Shown here: positions 1 to 7,775 of the stretch, piece by piece | Position numbering within the stretch: the stretch's first letter is position 1 | Layout of the letters: each line of letters starts with the position of its first letter | NCBI RefSeq assembly: GCF_032341995.1 | Contig: NZ_CP135438.1 | Location: forward strand, 1,178,001-1,242,000 | From: Domibacillus sp. DTU_2020_1001157_1_SI_ALB_TIR_016 | GTDB taxonomy: Bacteria > Bacillota > Bacilli > Bacillales > Domibacillaceae | Reading direction: 5' to 3' | DNA: 64,000 bases | The notes under the pieces: generated by a model | Databases searched by the model: none | What the model was told of the DNA's origin: nothing | What the model saw: the letters and a program-made list of their open reading frames with translations, nothing else | Translations under genes and position numbers: made by a program

Positions 1-15
1 TTATTAGGTCGATTA

Positions 16-59
16 TTAGATCGATCTAAAAAAAGGCTTTCTATTAGATCGATCTAATA
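16..59. promoter_or_regulatory. Two palindromic operators upstream of the aldehyde dehydrogenase operon
   Basis: Two copies of the perfect 14-bp palindrome TTAGATCGATCTAA lie at 16-29 and 44-57. The second extends to the 18-bp palindrome TATTAGATCGATCTAATA at 42-59. Their centres are 28 bp apart. A degenerate further half (ttattaggtcgat) sits at 1-13. They end 33 bp before the ATG of the first gene, so a dimeric repressor would block transcription here. The cognate regulator is not in the window and may lie just upstream. Confidence 0.7.
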
Positions 60-91
60 ACATGAAAAATTTATAAAAGCAGGTGATCCGT

Positions 92-1561
92 ATGGCAGAA
101 TTGAAAAACCAACAAACGGCCCTTATGACAGAACTTAAAAGAGCTCAGCCGTTTGTAAATGGTGAGTGGCTGGAAGGAAATCGGGAAGTCATAGAAGTAA
201 AAAGCCCATATTCTGGAGAGGTTATTGGGCATCAAGTACTTGCAACAATGGAAGATACAGAACAAGCACTACAAGCTGCATTTGAAGCCAAAAAAGAAAT
301 TGCGGCCATCCCGGCACATAAACGGGCTCGTATTTTAAAGAAAGCCGCTTTTCTTCTAGAGGAGCGAAAAGCAGAGTTTGCAACATTAATTTCATTAGAA
401 CTTGGCAAACCACTGAAAAACACGCTGGATGAAGTATCCCGCTCTATTGAAACACTGGAGCTGTCAGGAGAAGAAGCCAAACGGCTGCATGGGCAGAGCA
501 TGCCGGGAGATGCTTCAGAACGTGGAGAACAAGCAATCGCTGTGACTTTTCGTGTTCCGGTAGGCGTAATTGCCGCGATTACTCCTTTTAATGCTCCATT
601 AAACCTTGTTTGTCATAAAGTAGGCCCGGCGTTTGCTGCAGGAAACAGTACAATTTTAAAGCCGGCGCCTCAAACTTCTTTAATTGCAAGCGCTTTATTG
701 AAACTTTTACATGAAGCCGGTCTTCCATTAAATGCAGTAAACATGATTCTCGGCGGAGTGGAAAGCGGGCAGGCCATTGTAAAAGATGATCGTGTGAACA
801 TTATTTCGTTTACGGGAGGTACGGTAGCCAGCCGCAATATTTGCTCAATTGCCGGAATGAAAAAAGTACTGTTAGAACTCGGTGGTAATGCGGCGACAAT
901 CATTCATGATGACGCTGATTTGAAGCGGGCAGCAGCCATGTGTGCGCGTACTGGGTTCAGTAACTCGGGGCAGAGCTGTATCTCTGTTCAGCGTATTTAT
1001 GTGCATCAATCAGTCGTTCCCCAGTTTAAGGAGCTTTTGAAACACGAAGTAGAAAAGCTGAAAGTAGGCGATCCTCTTGACCCATCAACTGATGTGGGCA
1101 CGTTAGTCAATGAGCAGGCAGCTGACCGTATCGTTAATTGGATCGATCTAGCTGTGAAAGATGGAGCTGAAGTTGTCTCAGGAGGCAAACAGAACGGTGC
1201 CAGTGTTCAGCCAACGATTTTGCTAAATCCTCCTAAAACAACGAATGTTGTCTGCCAGGAGGTATTTGGCCCAATCGTCAGCATTCTTCCCTATGAAAGA
1301 ATCGAAGAAGCCATCTCAGAAGCGAACGATTCAGATTTCGGTCTTCAAGCAGGTATTTTCACAAATCAGCTCGACCTGGCTTATAAAGCGGCACATGAAC
1401 TGGCTGTTGGGGGAGTTGTGATTAATGGAACTTCCAATTTCCGTCTGGATCACTGGCCGTACGGGGGCGTGAAAAACAGCGGTATCGGACGTGAGGGCCC
1501 GCGTTTCGCTGTTGAAGACATGACAGAATCAAAAATGATTGTGCTTCAGCTTCCGGTGTGA
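92..1561 (+). CDS. NAD(P)-dependent aldehyde dehydrogenase
   Basis: Member of the aldehyde dehydrogenase superfamily, about 489 residues, the usual length for soluble ALDHs. It should oxidise an aldehyde to the acid (or CoA ester) with NAD(P)+ in the cytoplasm. The catalytic Cys296 lies in the SGQSC motif and the general base Glu262 in LELGG; the C-terminal half has the usual substrate-loop and oligomerisation segments. The ATG at 92 is preferred because AGGTGA (81-86) sits five bases upstream; a GTG at 83 would overlap that SD. It is first in a tight four-gene operon with a Zn-alcohol dehydrogenase, a TPP enzyme and a TIM-barrel protein, so its substrate is probably the aldehyde made by those enzymes. 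The combination recalls iolA/iolD/iolE in inositol catabolism, but the proteins do not look like Iol orthologues. Confidence 0.9.
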   Translation: MAELKNQQTALMTELKRAQPFVNGEWLEGNREVIEVKSPYSGEVIGHQVLATMEDTEQALQAAFEAKKEIAAIPAHKRARILKKAAFLLEERKAEFATLISLELGKPLKNTLDEVSRSIETLELSGEEAKRLHGQSMPGDASERGEQAIAVTFRVPVGVIAAITPFNAPLNLVCHKVGPAFAAGNSTILKPAPQTSLIASALLKLLHEAGLPLNAVNMILGGVESGQAIVKDDRVNIISFTGGTVASRNICSIAGMKKVLLELGGNAATIIHDDADLKRAAAMCARTGFSNSGQSCISVQRIYVHQSVVPQFKELLKHEVEKLKVGDPLDPSTDVGTLVNEQAADRIVNWIDLAVKDGAEVVSGGKQNGASVQPTILLNPPKTTNVVCQEVFGPIVSILPYERIEEAISEANDSDFGLQAGIFTNQLDLAYKAAHELAVGGVVINGTSNFRLDHWPYGGVKNSGIGREGPRFAVEDMTESKMIVLQLPV

Positions 1562-1613
1562 GCCTATGAGTATTTTAGAGCGTAAACTCAATGAACGTAC
1601 AGCGGTGAATAAA

Positions 1614-2612
1614 ATGCGCAGTCTCCATATATCAGGCCCTGGGGAGATTTCTTTACAAGAAAGCAGTGCCCCAGCACCGAAGCAGGATGAAGTAAAACTC
1701 AAATTAATTTACGGCGGCATCTGCGGATCGGATATTGGCGTGTACAAAGGAAAAATTGCTCATGCCTCTTATCCGCTTACCCCAGGGCATGAACTGCTCG
1801 GAATGGTGATTGAAACGGGAGAAAAAGTGGATATTCCAATCGGTACACGCGTTGTGGTACAGCCAAACTCCTATTGTGGTGAGTGTGAACAGTGCCAAAA
1901 GAGCAAAACCAATCTTTGTGCTTTTAAAAAATCTCTTGGCGTCAACACAGACGGCGGTTTTGCAGAAGAATTTACGGTGCCTGCTAAATATATTCTTCCT
2001 GTCCCGGATGAATTATCGGATGAGCGGGCTGTGTTAATTGAGCCTTTTGCGGTGGTCATTCACGCTTTTAAGCGGGCGAACATTACAAAAGGCGCCTCTG
2101 TCGCAGTCATTGGCTGTGGAACAGAAGGACAGCTTGCGATTGCGCTTGCTGCTCATCTCGGAGCGGACATTACAGCTATTGATATCAATAAAGAAAAATT
2201 AAAAAAGGTTTCTGTGTACGGTGATATTCAGACGTTTGTTCCAGCTGCTGTGCCAGAAAAGATGAAATTTGATGTTGTGATTGAGGCGGCAGGTGTCAGA
2301 CAGGCAGTTGAGCAGGCTGTAGATATTGTAAAACCGGGCGGTGAAGTTGTTTTAATTGGCTTAACAGATGAAGCCACACTGCCGATCCTGAAAATCGTCC
2401 GCAATGAAATTTCTATTCATGGAAGCATCATTTACAACTTTCCGGCTGATTTCTCGGAAAGTGCAGAATACTTGAAGCTGCCGGAATTCACAATTGATCC
2501 TATTATTGCGGATATCATTCCGCTTAAAGAATATGAGCGTGCATACGAAGCGGCTGTGTCAGGGCAATACGCCAAAATTATTTTGAACTTTAAGGAGGGC
2601 TTTCATCAATGA
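1614..2612 (+). CDS. Zinc-dependent alcohol/polyol dehydrogenase (MDR family)
   Basis: Medium-chain dehydrogenase/reductase. Visible features are GICGSD (catalytic Zn Cys), a GHE motif, the four-Cys structural zinc lobe (C-x2-C-x2-C-x7-C near residues 86-100) and a Rossmann turn (IGCGTEG). It should oxidise a secondary alcohol or polyol to a ketone with NAD(P)+. The ATG at 1614 fits the usual MDR N-terminus (MRSLHI) and has GGTGA five bases upstream. An in-frame ATG at 1566, five bases after the ALDH stop, would add 16 residues and cannot be excluded. The stop overlaps the next gene by four bases (ATGA), indicating translational coupling. The Rossmann domain is slightly short but no key motif is missing. 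Substrate unknown. Confidence 0.85.
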   Translation: MRSLHISGPGEISLQESSAPAPKQDEVKLKLIYGGICGSDIGVYKGKIAHASYPLTPGHELLGMVIETGEKVDIPIGTRVVVQPNSYCGECEQCQKSKTNLCAFKKSLGVNTDGGFAEEFTVPAKYILPVPDELSDERAVLIEPFAVVIHAFKRANITKGASVAVIGCGTEGQLAIALAAHLGADITAIDINKEKLKKVSVYGDIQTFVPAAVPEKMKFDVVIEAAGVRQAVEQAVDIVKPGGEVVLIGLTDEATLPILKIVRNEISIHGSIIYNFPADFSESAEYLKLPEFTIDPIIADIIPLKEYERAYEAAVSGQYAKIILNFKEGFHQ

Positions 2613-4369
2613 AAGAACTGATTTCTCGTCAACTCGTTAAATATTTAGAAGACCGCGGTGTAGAACATATTTTTGGACTGTGCGGGCACACCAATATTGC
2701 TGTTTTAACAGAGCTAGAAAAAAGTTCAATTAAATTTGTTAACGTACGCCATGAACAAGTAGCTTCCCATGCCGCAGACGGATATGCACGCGCGAAAAAG
2801 CAGACATCTGTTGTATTAAGCCATGTGGGGCCGGGCATGACCAATGCCGCAACCGGGGTGGCGAATGCAGCAATGGATTGTATTCCAATGGTTGTCATTG
2901 CGGGCGATGTGCCAAGCCATTACTACGGTAAACACCCGCATCAGGAGATAAACCTTCATGCGGATGCGACACAGTATGAAATTTACCGTCCTTTTGTAAA
3001 ACGCGCATGGCGTGTAGACAGCCCGCATCTGCTGCCGGAAATTTTAGAGAAAGCATTCCAGCTGGCTGAGACAGGCACGCCAGGACCGGTACTTGTATCT
3101 GTTCCAATGGATATTTTTTCAAAAGAAATTGACACAGAGCTGTTTGAAAAACAAAAACACCATACGAAGGCACTTCAAAAACCGTCTATCGATGAAGACA
3201 CAGCAGAAACGATTATTAATGCTCTTCTTGATGCGAAAAACCCGGTTGTTTACGCGGGCGGCGGCGTGCTGCTTGCAGATGCAGCAGAAGAATTGGCTGA
3301 GTTTGTCAATCACTTTGATTTTCCGGTAGCGCATTCACTAATGGGCAAAGGGGCGGTAGCTGACGATAACCCACTTGTGCTTGGCATGACTGGCTTCTGG
3401 GGCACCGAGTTTATCAACAATAAATGTAAAGAAGCGGATTATATGTTAGCTCTTGGCACTCGTTTTGCCGAAGCGGACAGCAGCTCATGGGAAGACGAGT
3501 ATACCTTTCATTTTCCGCCGACCAAACTAATTCAAATCGATATTGAAGCAAGCGAAATTGGCCGCAACTATCCAGTCGAGATGGGTGCAGTGGCAGATTT
3601 AAAACAAGCATTAACAGTGTTGAACCGAGTAGCAAAGAAAATAGCGCCAGAAGGCCGCCGAAATGAAGCGCTGAAGGCTGAGATCGCCGCGAATAAGCAA
3701 GCGTTTAAAGAGAGCAATGAAGAGTTTATTAAAGATAACAGCTTTCCAATGCAGCCTCAGCGGATTTTAGCAGAAGTGCGCGAAGTGCTGCCACGTGACG
3801 CCTTTATCACAACAGATGTTGGCTGGAATAAAAACGGCGTCGGCCAGCAGTTTGATATTTTAGAACCAGGCACCATTTTTACTCCGGGCGGTTTTGCGAC
3901 GATGGGCTTTGGCGCTCCAGCTGCACTGGGTGTTAAAGTCGCTCATCCTGACCGTGTAGTTGTGTCTCTTGTGGGTGACGGCGGTTTTGGACAAAACCCA
4001 GCGCTTCTTGCCACAGCAGCAGAAGAAAATATACCGGTTATCTGGGTGATTATGAACAATTTTGCCTTTGGTACGATTGCCGGTCTTCAAAAAGCCCACT
4101 ATGGTACCACACTGGGCACATTATTCGAAAAAGATGGCCAGCCGTATTCACCAGATTTTGCGGCAATTGCCCGCGCATATGGCATAGAAGGCGTGAAAAT
4201 TGAAAAAGCAGAGGAGTTTAAGCCAGCTCTTGAGGCTGCGATTGCAGCCAACAAACCAGTTGTCATTGATGTGGCTATGCTGAATAATCCAGTGCCAACC
4301 GCAGGGCATTGGAACATCATGGATATTTACTCACCGGGCAAAACCGTTCACCACGTGGCGACAAACTAA
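2609..4369 (+). CDS. Thiamine-diphosphate-dependent enzyme (acetolactate synthase/benzoylformate decarboxylase-like)
   Basis: A 586-residue ThDP enzyme with the full three-domain layout: N-terminal PYR domain with catalytic Glu49 in RHEQ followed by ADGYAR, central domain, and C-terminal PP domain with the GDG motif (Gly456-Asp457-Gly458) ending in the metal-binding NN. Family members decarboxylate, ligate or hydrolyse 2-keto acids and 1,2-diketones. It lacks recognisable biosynthetic acetolactate synthase context (no small subunit nearby) and is embedded in a catabolic-looking operon, so a role in cleaving or decarboxylating a keto intermediate is inferred. An AAGGAGGG SD lies in the end of the upstream gene. 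It is not recognised as IolD or Xsc; the exact reaction cannot be read from the sequence. Confidence 0.88.
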   Translation: MKELISRQLVKYLEDRGVEHIFGLCGHTNIAVLTELEKSSIKFVNVRHEQVASHAADGYARAKKQTSVVLSHVGPGMTNAATGVANAAMDCIPMVVIAGDVPSHYYGKHPHQEINLHADATQYEIYRPFVKRAWRVDSPHLLPEILEKAFQLAETGTPGPVLVSVPMDIFSKEIDTELFEKQKHHTKALQKPSIDEDTAETIINALLDAKNPVVYAGGGVLLADAAEELAEFVNHFDFPVAHSLMGKGAVADDNPLVLGMTGFWGTEFINNKCKEADYMLALGTRFAEADSSSWEDEYTFHFPPTKLIQIDIEASEIGRNYPVEMGAVADLKQALTVLNRVAKKIAPEGRRNEALKAEIAANKQAFKESNEEFIKDNSFPMQPQRILAEVREVLPRDAFITTDVGWNKNGVGQQFDILEPGTIFTPGGFATMGFGAPAALGVKVAHPDRVVVSLVGDGGFGQNPALLATAAEENIPVIWVIMNNFAFGTIAGLQKAHYGTTLGTLFEKDGQPYSPDFAAIARAYGIEGVKIEKAEEFKPALEAAIAANKPVVIDVAMLNNPVPTAGHWNIMDIYSPGKTVHHVATN

Positions 4370-4405
4370 GCTATATTTACAAAATGTACGATTGGAGGAA
4401 GAAAG

Positions 4406-5257
4406 ATGGCTCCACAATTTTCTCTTGCCTACCTGACTGTACTTGGCTGTCTGCCGCCTGAGATGACGTATATTGCTTCAAGAACCGGTTACGATTTTGT
4501 CAGCTTTAGACCTATTCACATGGGAGTGCCTGGAGAGCCTGCAGTTTCTTTAACGGAAAGCAAATTGCTGTTAAGAGAAACGAAGAAAGCGATGGCTGAG
4601 ACGGGAATGAAGCTCCTTGATATCGAACTTGCAAGAATTTGCGATGGAACAGAGCCGAAAAGCTATCTTCCTGCAATGGAAGTAGCAGCTGAGCTCGGCG
4701 GACGCCATGTACTTAGCAGCATTTGGACAGATGATAGATCTTTTGCAGTCGAACGCTTCGCAGAGTTGTGTGAACTTGCAGACTCGTTTGGGCTTACTGT
4801 CGAACTAGAATTTGTGCCGATTGCCAGCGTATCGACGCTGGCAGGAGCCGTAGATATATTAAAAGCGGCCAAACAAAAAAATGCCGGACTGATGATTGAT
4901 GTTCATCATTTTCATCGCTCAAAAGAAAAAGTAGAGGATTTGGATCACCTGCCGCGGGATTGGTTCCGGTTTCTTCACTTATGTGATGCCCCGGCGGCTA
5001 TCCCAAAATCCCAGGAAGAAATGACCCGCATTCTTCGAGAAGAACGTTCGTATGTAGGAGAAGGGGGAATTGAGGTGGCAGCTATTATAAACCGGCTGCC
5101 GGCCATGCCCTATTCGATCGAATTGCCTCATACCAAACGATTAAAAGAAATGGGATACGAAAAATTTGCGCAGCAGTGTTTAAAAGCAGCAAAATCCTAT
5201 TTTTCAAAGCATCAATTGGCTGGATATCAAGTTGAAAAAACCAAAAAAATTAATTGA
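4406..5257 (+). CDS. TIM-barrel sugar phosphate isomerase/epimerase-like protein
   Basis: A 283-residue xylose-isomerase-like TIM barrel (IolE/hydroxypyruvate-isomerase superfamily). Conserved acidic and histidine positions that would bind a divalent metal are visible: LEFVP near residue 135, IDVHHFHRS near 160, LHLCDAP near 190, and a late SIELPH near 235. The start has a good SD (GGAGG, 4395-4399). It closes the operon, 36 bp after the TPP enzyme, and is followed by a perfect hairpin. A role isomerising, epimerising or dehydrating an alpha-keto sugar or acid is inferred from the family and from the analogy with iol-type operons. No specific substrate is supported. Confidence 0.8.
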   Translation: MAPQFSLAYLTVLGCLPPEMTYIASRTGYDFVSFRPIHMGVPGEPAVSLTESKLLLRETKKAMAETGMKLLDIELARICDGTEPKSYLPAMEVAAELGGRHVLSSIWTDDRSFAVERFAELCELADSFGLTVELEFVPIASVSTLAGAVDILKAAKQKNAGLMIDVHHFHRSKEKVEDLDHLPRDWFRFLHLCDAPAAIPKSQEEMTRILREERSYVGEGGIEVAAIINRLPAMPYSIELPHTKRLKEMGYEKFAQQCLKAAKSYFSKHQLAGYQVEKTKKIN

Positions 5258-5304
5258 TTTTCTAAAAGGTCAGGAAACTATATGTAAATAGCAAAAACTC
5301 CAGT

Positions 5305-5343
5305 CCTGAAATGCTGGCTTGTTTTACAAGCCAGCATTTCAGG
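5305..5343 (+). terminator. Perfect 17-bp hairpin after the first operon
   Basis: CCTGAAATGCTGGCTTG pairs perfectly with its complement around a five-base loop. There is no T-run on the plus side, so it may act as an mRNA 3' stabiliser or a weak terminator rather than a classical intrinsic terminator. Confidence 0.6.
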
Positions 5344-5561
5344 CTTAAGTTAAGTAAGGAAAATATTAAAAAACGGATAGCGTTATGTAATAGACAGATG
5401 AAGTGAAGAGTAAGCCGTGAAAGAATACTCATCATTTGCAAAACGTGACTTAAGTGCTTTCAAGAAAAATTATTTAAAATTGAGCTTCTTTGATCTCGGT
5501 TTTCTTCTCTAAAGGAACAGAATGTGCACAAAAAGCAGCTGATTATTATTCGACGATAATT

Positions 5562-5577
5562 ATGTAAGCGATTACAA
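5562..5577 (+). promoter_or_regulatory. CcpA cre site upstream of the secreted esterase
   Basis: ATGTAAGCGATTACAA matches the 16-base Bacillus cre consensus WTGNAARCGNWWWCAW at every position. It lies 170 bp before the esterase start, suggesting catabolite control of the secreted-hydrolase pair downstream. Confidence 0.75.
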
Positions 5578-5746
5578 AAGAGATATTTAACTTAGTAGAT
5601 ATTTTTATAAGTAATAAGCTTCTTAGAAAGTAACTTCTTTTATATATTAGTTAACCTTTTAAGGGGGGTGAGTTATATGTAAGGGGTTAAAGGCCGAATA
5701 ACTATTCAAAAGTTTTTGTGTAATCATTATGAGGGAGGGGAACGGA

Positions 5747-7564
5747 ATGAAAAAACAAACGTATATTGTATCTATTGCTGTGTCACTGATGACGTTGAGT
5801 AATATTATTCCAGTTTCAGCAGGAGTAAATGATATAAATTACTCAAAAGGGATAGATACACTACAAAAAGCGGATGACAATCAACAAATAAAAACAAAAG
5901 CAAGCCTGGAAGCTATCTCCTTAGATAATATGGAAAAACCTTCGATAGATATTACACTAGGCAACAAATTGCCACTGACAGGCTATTTCACTCGTAATGT
6001 TACTGTTGGGAACGAAACCCGTACGGTCAAAGTTTATATCGCTCCGGATACGACAGTGCGTGATTACTTCACGGTTCTCACTGTTCCAGAAGGTATGACT
6101 ACAGAAGAGTTTCTTAAGAACAGCGGTTGGCTTGATATCGCTAATGAAAAATCGGAAGGGCTATTCATTTTGGAGCCCGGCGACAATGGCTGGGGTACGG
6201 TTGAAGAAGAACGTGCCTATATGGAGCAAGCCTTCAAATTGCTAAGGGATACTAAGTATTACAACACATTTGGGCTATTTTACTTGGCGGGTTATGGTGA
6301 AGGCGGTACTGCCCTCCAGGCTTGGGCCATGGAGAATCCTCTGTCTGTGATTAGCTCGGTCTTTGTTGAAACGAGAGATCTTGATGCGAATTTTATTGCA
6401 GGGACGGGCGCAAAGACATTTTCCGAAAATAATGGGATCTCTTATAGTGAGGTTCCTGTGCCAACTTGGTTTGTGAACAATGACCTGAATTCTGTGAAAA
6501 ACCTGGTTGAGTATTGGAAGGCAGCTAATGACGTTACCGCAGTCAGCACTAAATCACCGAGCGGTCTAGTGGGCAGTACTGTCTTTATGCAGGACAAAGA
6601 TTCCGAAAGTATCGTGACCTCCTATAGCGATGTCCTCTCTAAAGTGGCCGTTCTCGAAAAAGGAGACAGGGGCATTTACATGAAAGGGTTCACTAAGAAA
6701 ATGTATGATTTTCTCTCCTACTATACACGTTATGATAATACAACTGTCAACGGCAACGTCCTTGGTGTAAGGCCTGACTACGAAGCAATGGGCGTCGAAG
6801 TGAAGAAAATGGTTCTAGACGGCTACACTCGAGAGTATTTAGTGTACACGCCTGACTCCGCGCCGAAAAAAGATATTCCTGTTGTCTTTGCCCTTGCAGG
6901 AAACACACAAACAGCCCGCGTATTTTTTGATGCCAGCCATTGGTGGGAAGCAGCCGATAAATATGGTTTTATGCTTGTTGTGCCAAGCGAACAGTACAGT
7001 TCGTCCACTGAGGTAACCTGGAACGTCAATTATGATCCTGCTAAACAAGACGACTTTGTATTTCTTGAAGAAGTCGTTAAACAAATTGATGAAGATTATA
7101 ATATCGACCCGGGAAGACGTTATCTCACTGGTCAATCTTTAGGTTCGATGTTTTCCAACTATGCAACTACAGTGCTGCCAGAATACTTCGCTGCCATCGG
7201 TACAACTTCGGGACCATTGCTGCGGCCGGCCGAAGGGAAAATAGATAAAATGCCAGCTTACCTGCTATTTGGTGAGCACGACTTATGGAGTTGGGATCAT
7301 ACTGAGGATGGTCCAACAAAAAATACGGTAGAATACTGGCTTAGCAGAAACGGTCTAGGCACAATTGATGATGCCGTGGTAACGCAAAAGGATAGATATA
7401 CCACTTACACTTGGTACGATGAAAACGATATTCCAATGTACAAATACACCCAGACCGAAGGCAGGGCTCATAACTTCATCGTATCTGAAGTATGGGAATT
7501 ATGGGAAGAATGGTTCTCACACTGGAAAATGGATACAGAAGGAACACGTCATTACACTAATTAA
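5747..7564 (+). CDS. Secreted alpha/beta hydrolase (esterase/depolymerase-like) with a second, degenerate hydrolase half
   Basis: A 605-residue protein with an N-terminal signal peptide (MKKQTY followed by a hydrophobic stretch ending near VSAG). The C-terminal half (about residues 345-600) is a PHB-depolymerase/feruloyl-esterase-like alpha/beta hydrolase: nucleophile Ser464 in GQSLG, an acidic residue in GEHDLW, and a late His in RAHNF. The N-terminal half (about 75-330) also looks like a hydrolase fold, but its nucleophile elbow reads GYGEG with Gly184 where Ser should be, so it is probably non-catalytic. The ATG at 5747 is chosen because AGGGAGGGG lies just before it; an ATG at 5729 lacks an SD. 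A cre site upstream suggests glucose repression. The substrate (polyester, feruloyl ester or peptide ester) is not determined. Confidence 0.8.
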   Translation: MKKQTYIVSIAVSLMTLSNIIPVSAGVNDINYSKGIDTLQKADDNQQIKTKASLEAISLDNMEKPSIDITLGNKLPLTGYFTRNVTVGNETRTVKVYIAPDTTVRDYFTVLTVPEGMTTEEFLKNSGWLDIANEKSEGLFILEPGDNGWGTVEEERAYMEQAFKLLRDTKYYNTFGLFYLAGYGEGGTALQAWAMENPLSVISSVFVETRDLDANFIAGTGAKTFSENNGISYSEVPVPTWFVNNDLNSVKNLVEYWKAANDVTAVSTKSPSGLVGSTVFMQDKDSESIVTSYSDVLSKVAVLEKGDRGIYMKGFTKKMYDFLSYYTRYDNTTVNGNVLGVRPDYEAMGVEVKKMVLDGYTREYLVYTPDSAPKKDIPVVFALAGNTQTARVFFDASHWWEAADKYGFMLVVPSEQYSSSTEVTWNVNYDPAKQDDFVFLEEVVKQIDEDYNIDPGRRYLTGQSLGSMFSNYATTVLPEYFAAIGTTSGPLLRPAEGKIDKMPAYLLFGEHDLWSWDHTEDGPTKNTVEYWLSRNGLGTIDDAVVTQKDRYTTYTWYDENDIPMYKYTQTEGRAHNFIVSEVWELWEEWFSHWKMDTEGTRHYTN

Positions 7565-7775
7565 CTTAAGAAACCAGTAACAAGCCCTTAATTAAAGGAT
7601 GTCATTTTTAGATACTCAGATGATCAGATTATTATTACGGGTCCTTGATGTAAAAGAAGATATTTACTTAGGAGAGAGGCTGCTATGAAACAAAGATCAC
7701 TTTTTAACTGAAAGATGGAGCTCGGGATGGGCGCATAGAAAAATGTTTCTGAAAAGAAAACAGGAGGGGAAAGTG
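7565..7775. other. Short intergenic region with an SD-preceded 8-codon ORF
   Basis: Between the two secreted hydrolases, GGAGAGAGG (7671-7679) precedes an ATG at 7685 that opens only eight codons before TGA (7709-7711). No terminator is evident, so the two hydrolase genes may be co-transcribed. Confidence 0.35.

Larger units (their letters stand above)
5258..5746. other. Intergenic region with hairpin, cre site and start-stop mini-ORF
   Basis: 489 bp without a recognisable gene. It holds the operon-end hairpin (5305-5343), a consensus cre site (5562-5577) and a strong SD followed by ATG-TAA (5677-5682). The rest is AT-rich and shows no supported ORF. Confidence 0.6.

Noticed and set aside
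2609..4369. TPP enzyme as acetolactate synthase IlvB, IolD or sulfoacetaldehyde acetyltransferase
   Set aside because: No IlvN, leucine/isoleucine or iol genes nearby and the N-terminus does not resemble IolD or Xsc as I know them; left as an unassigned ThDP enzyme.
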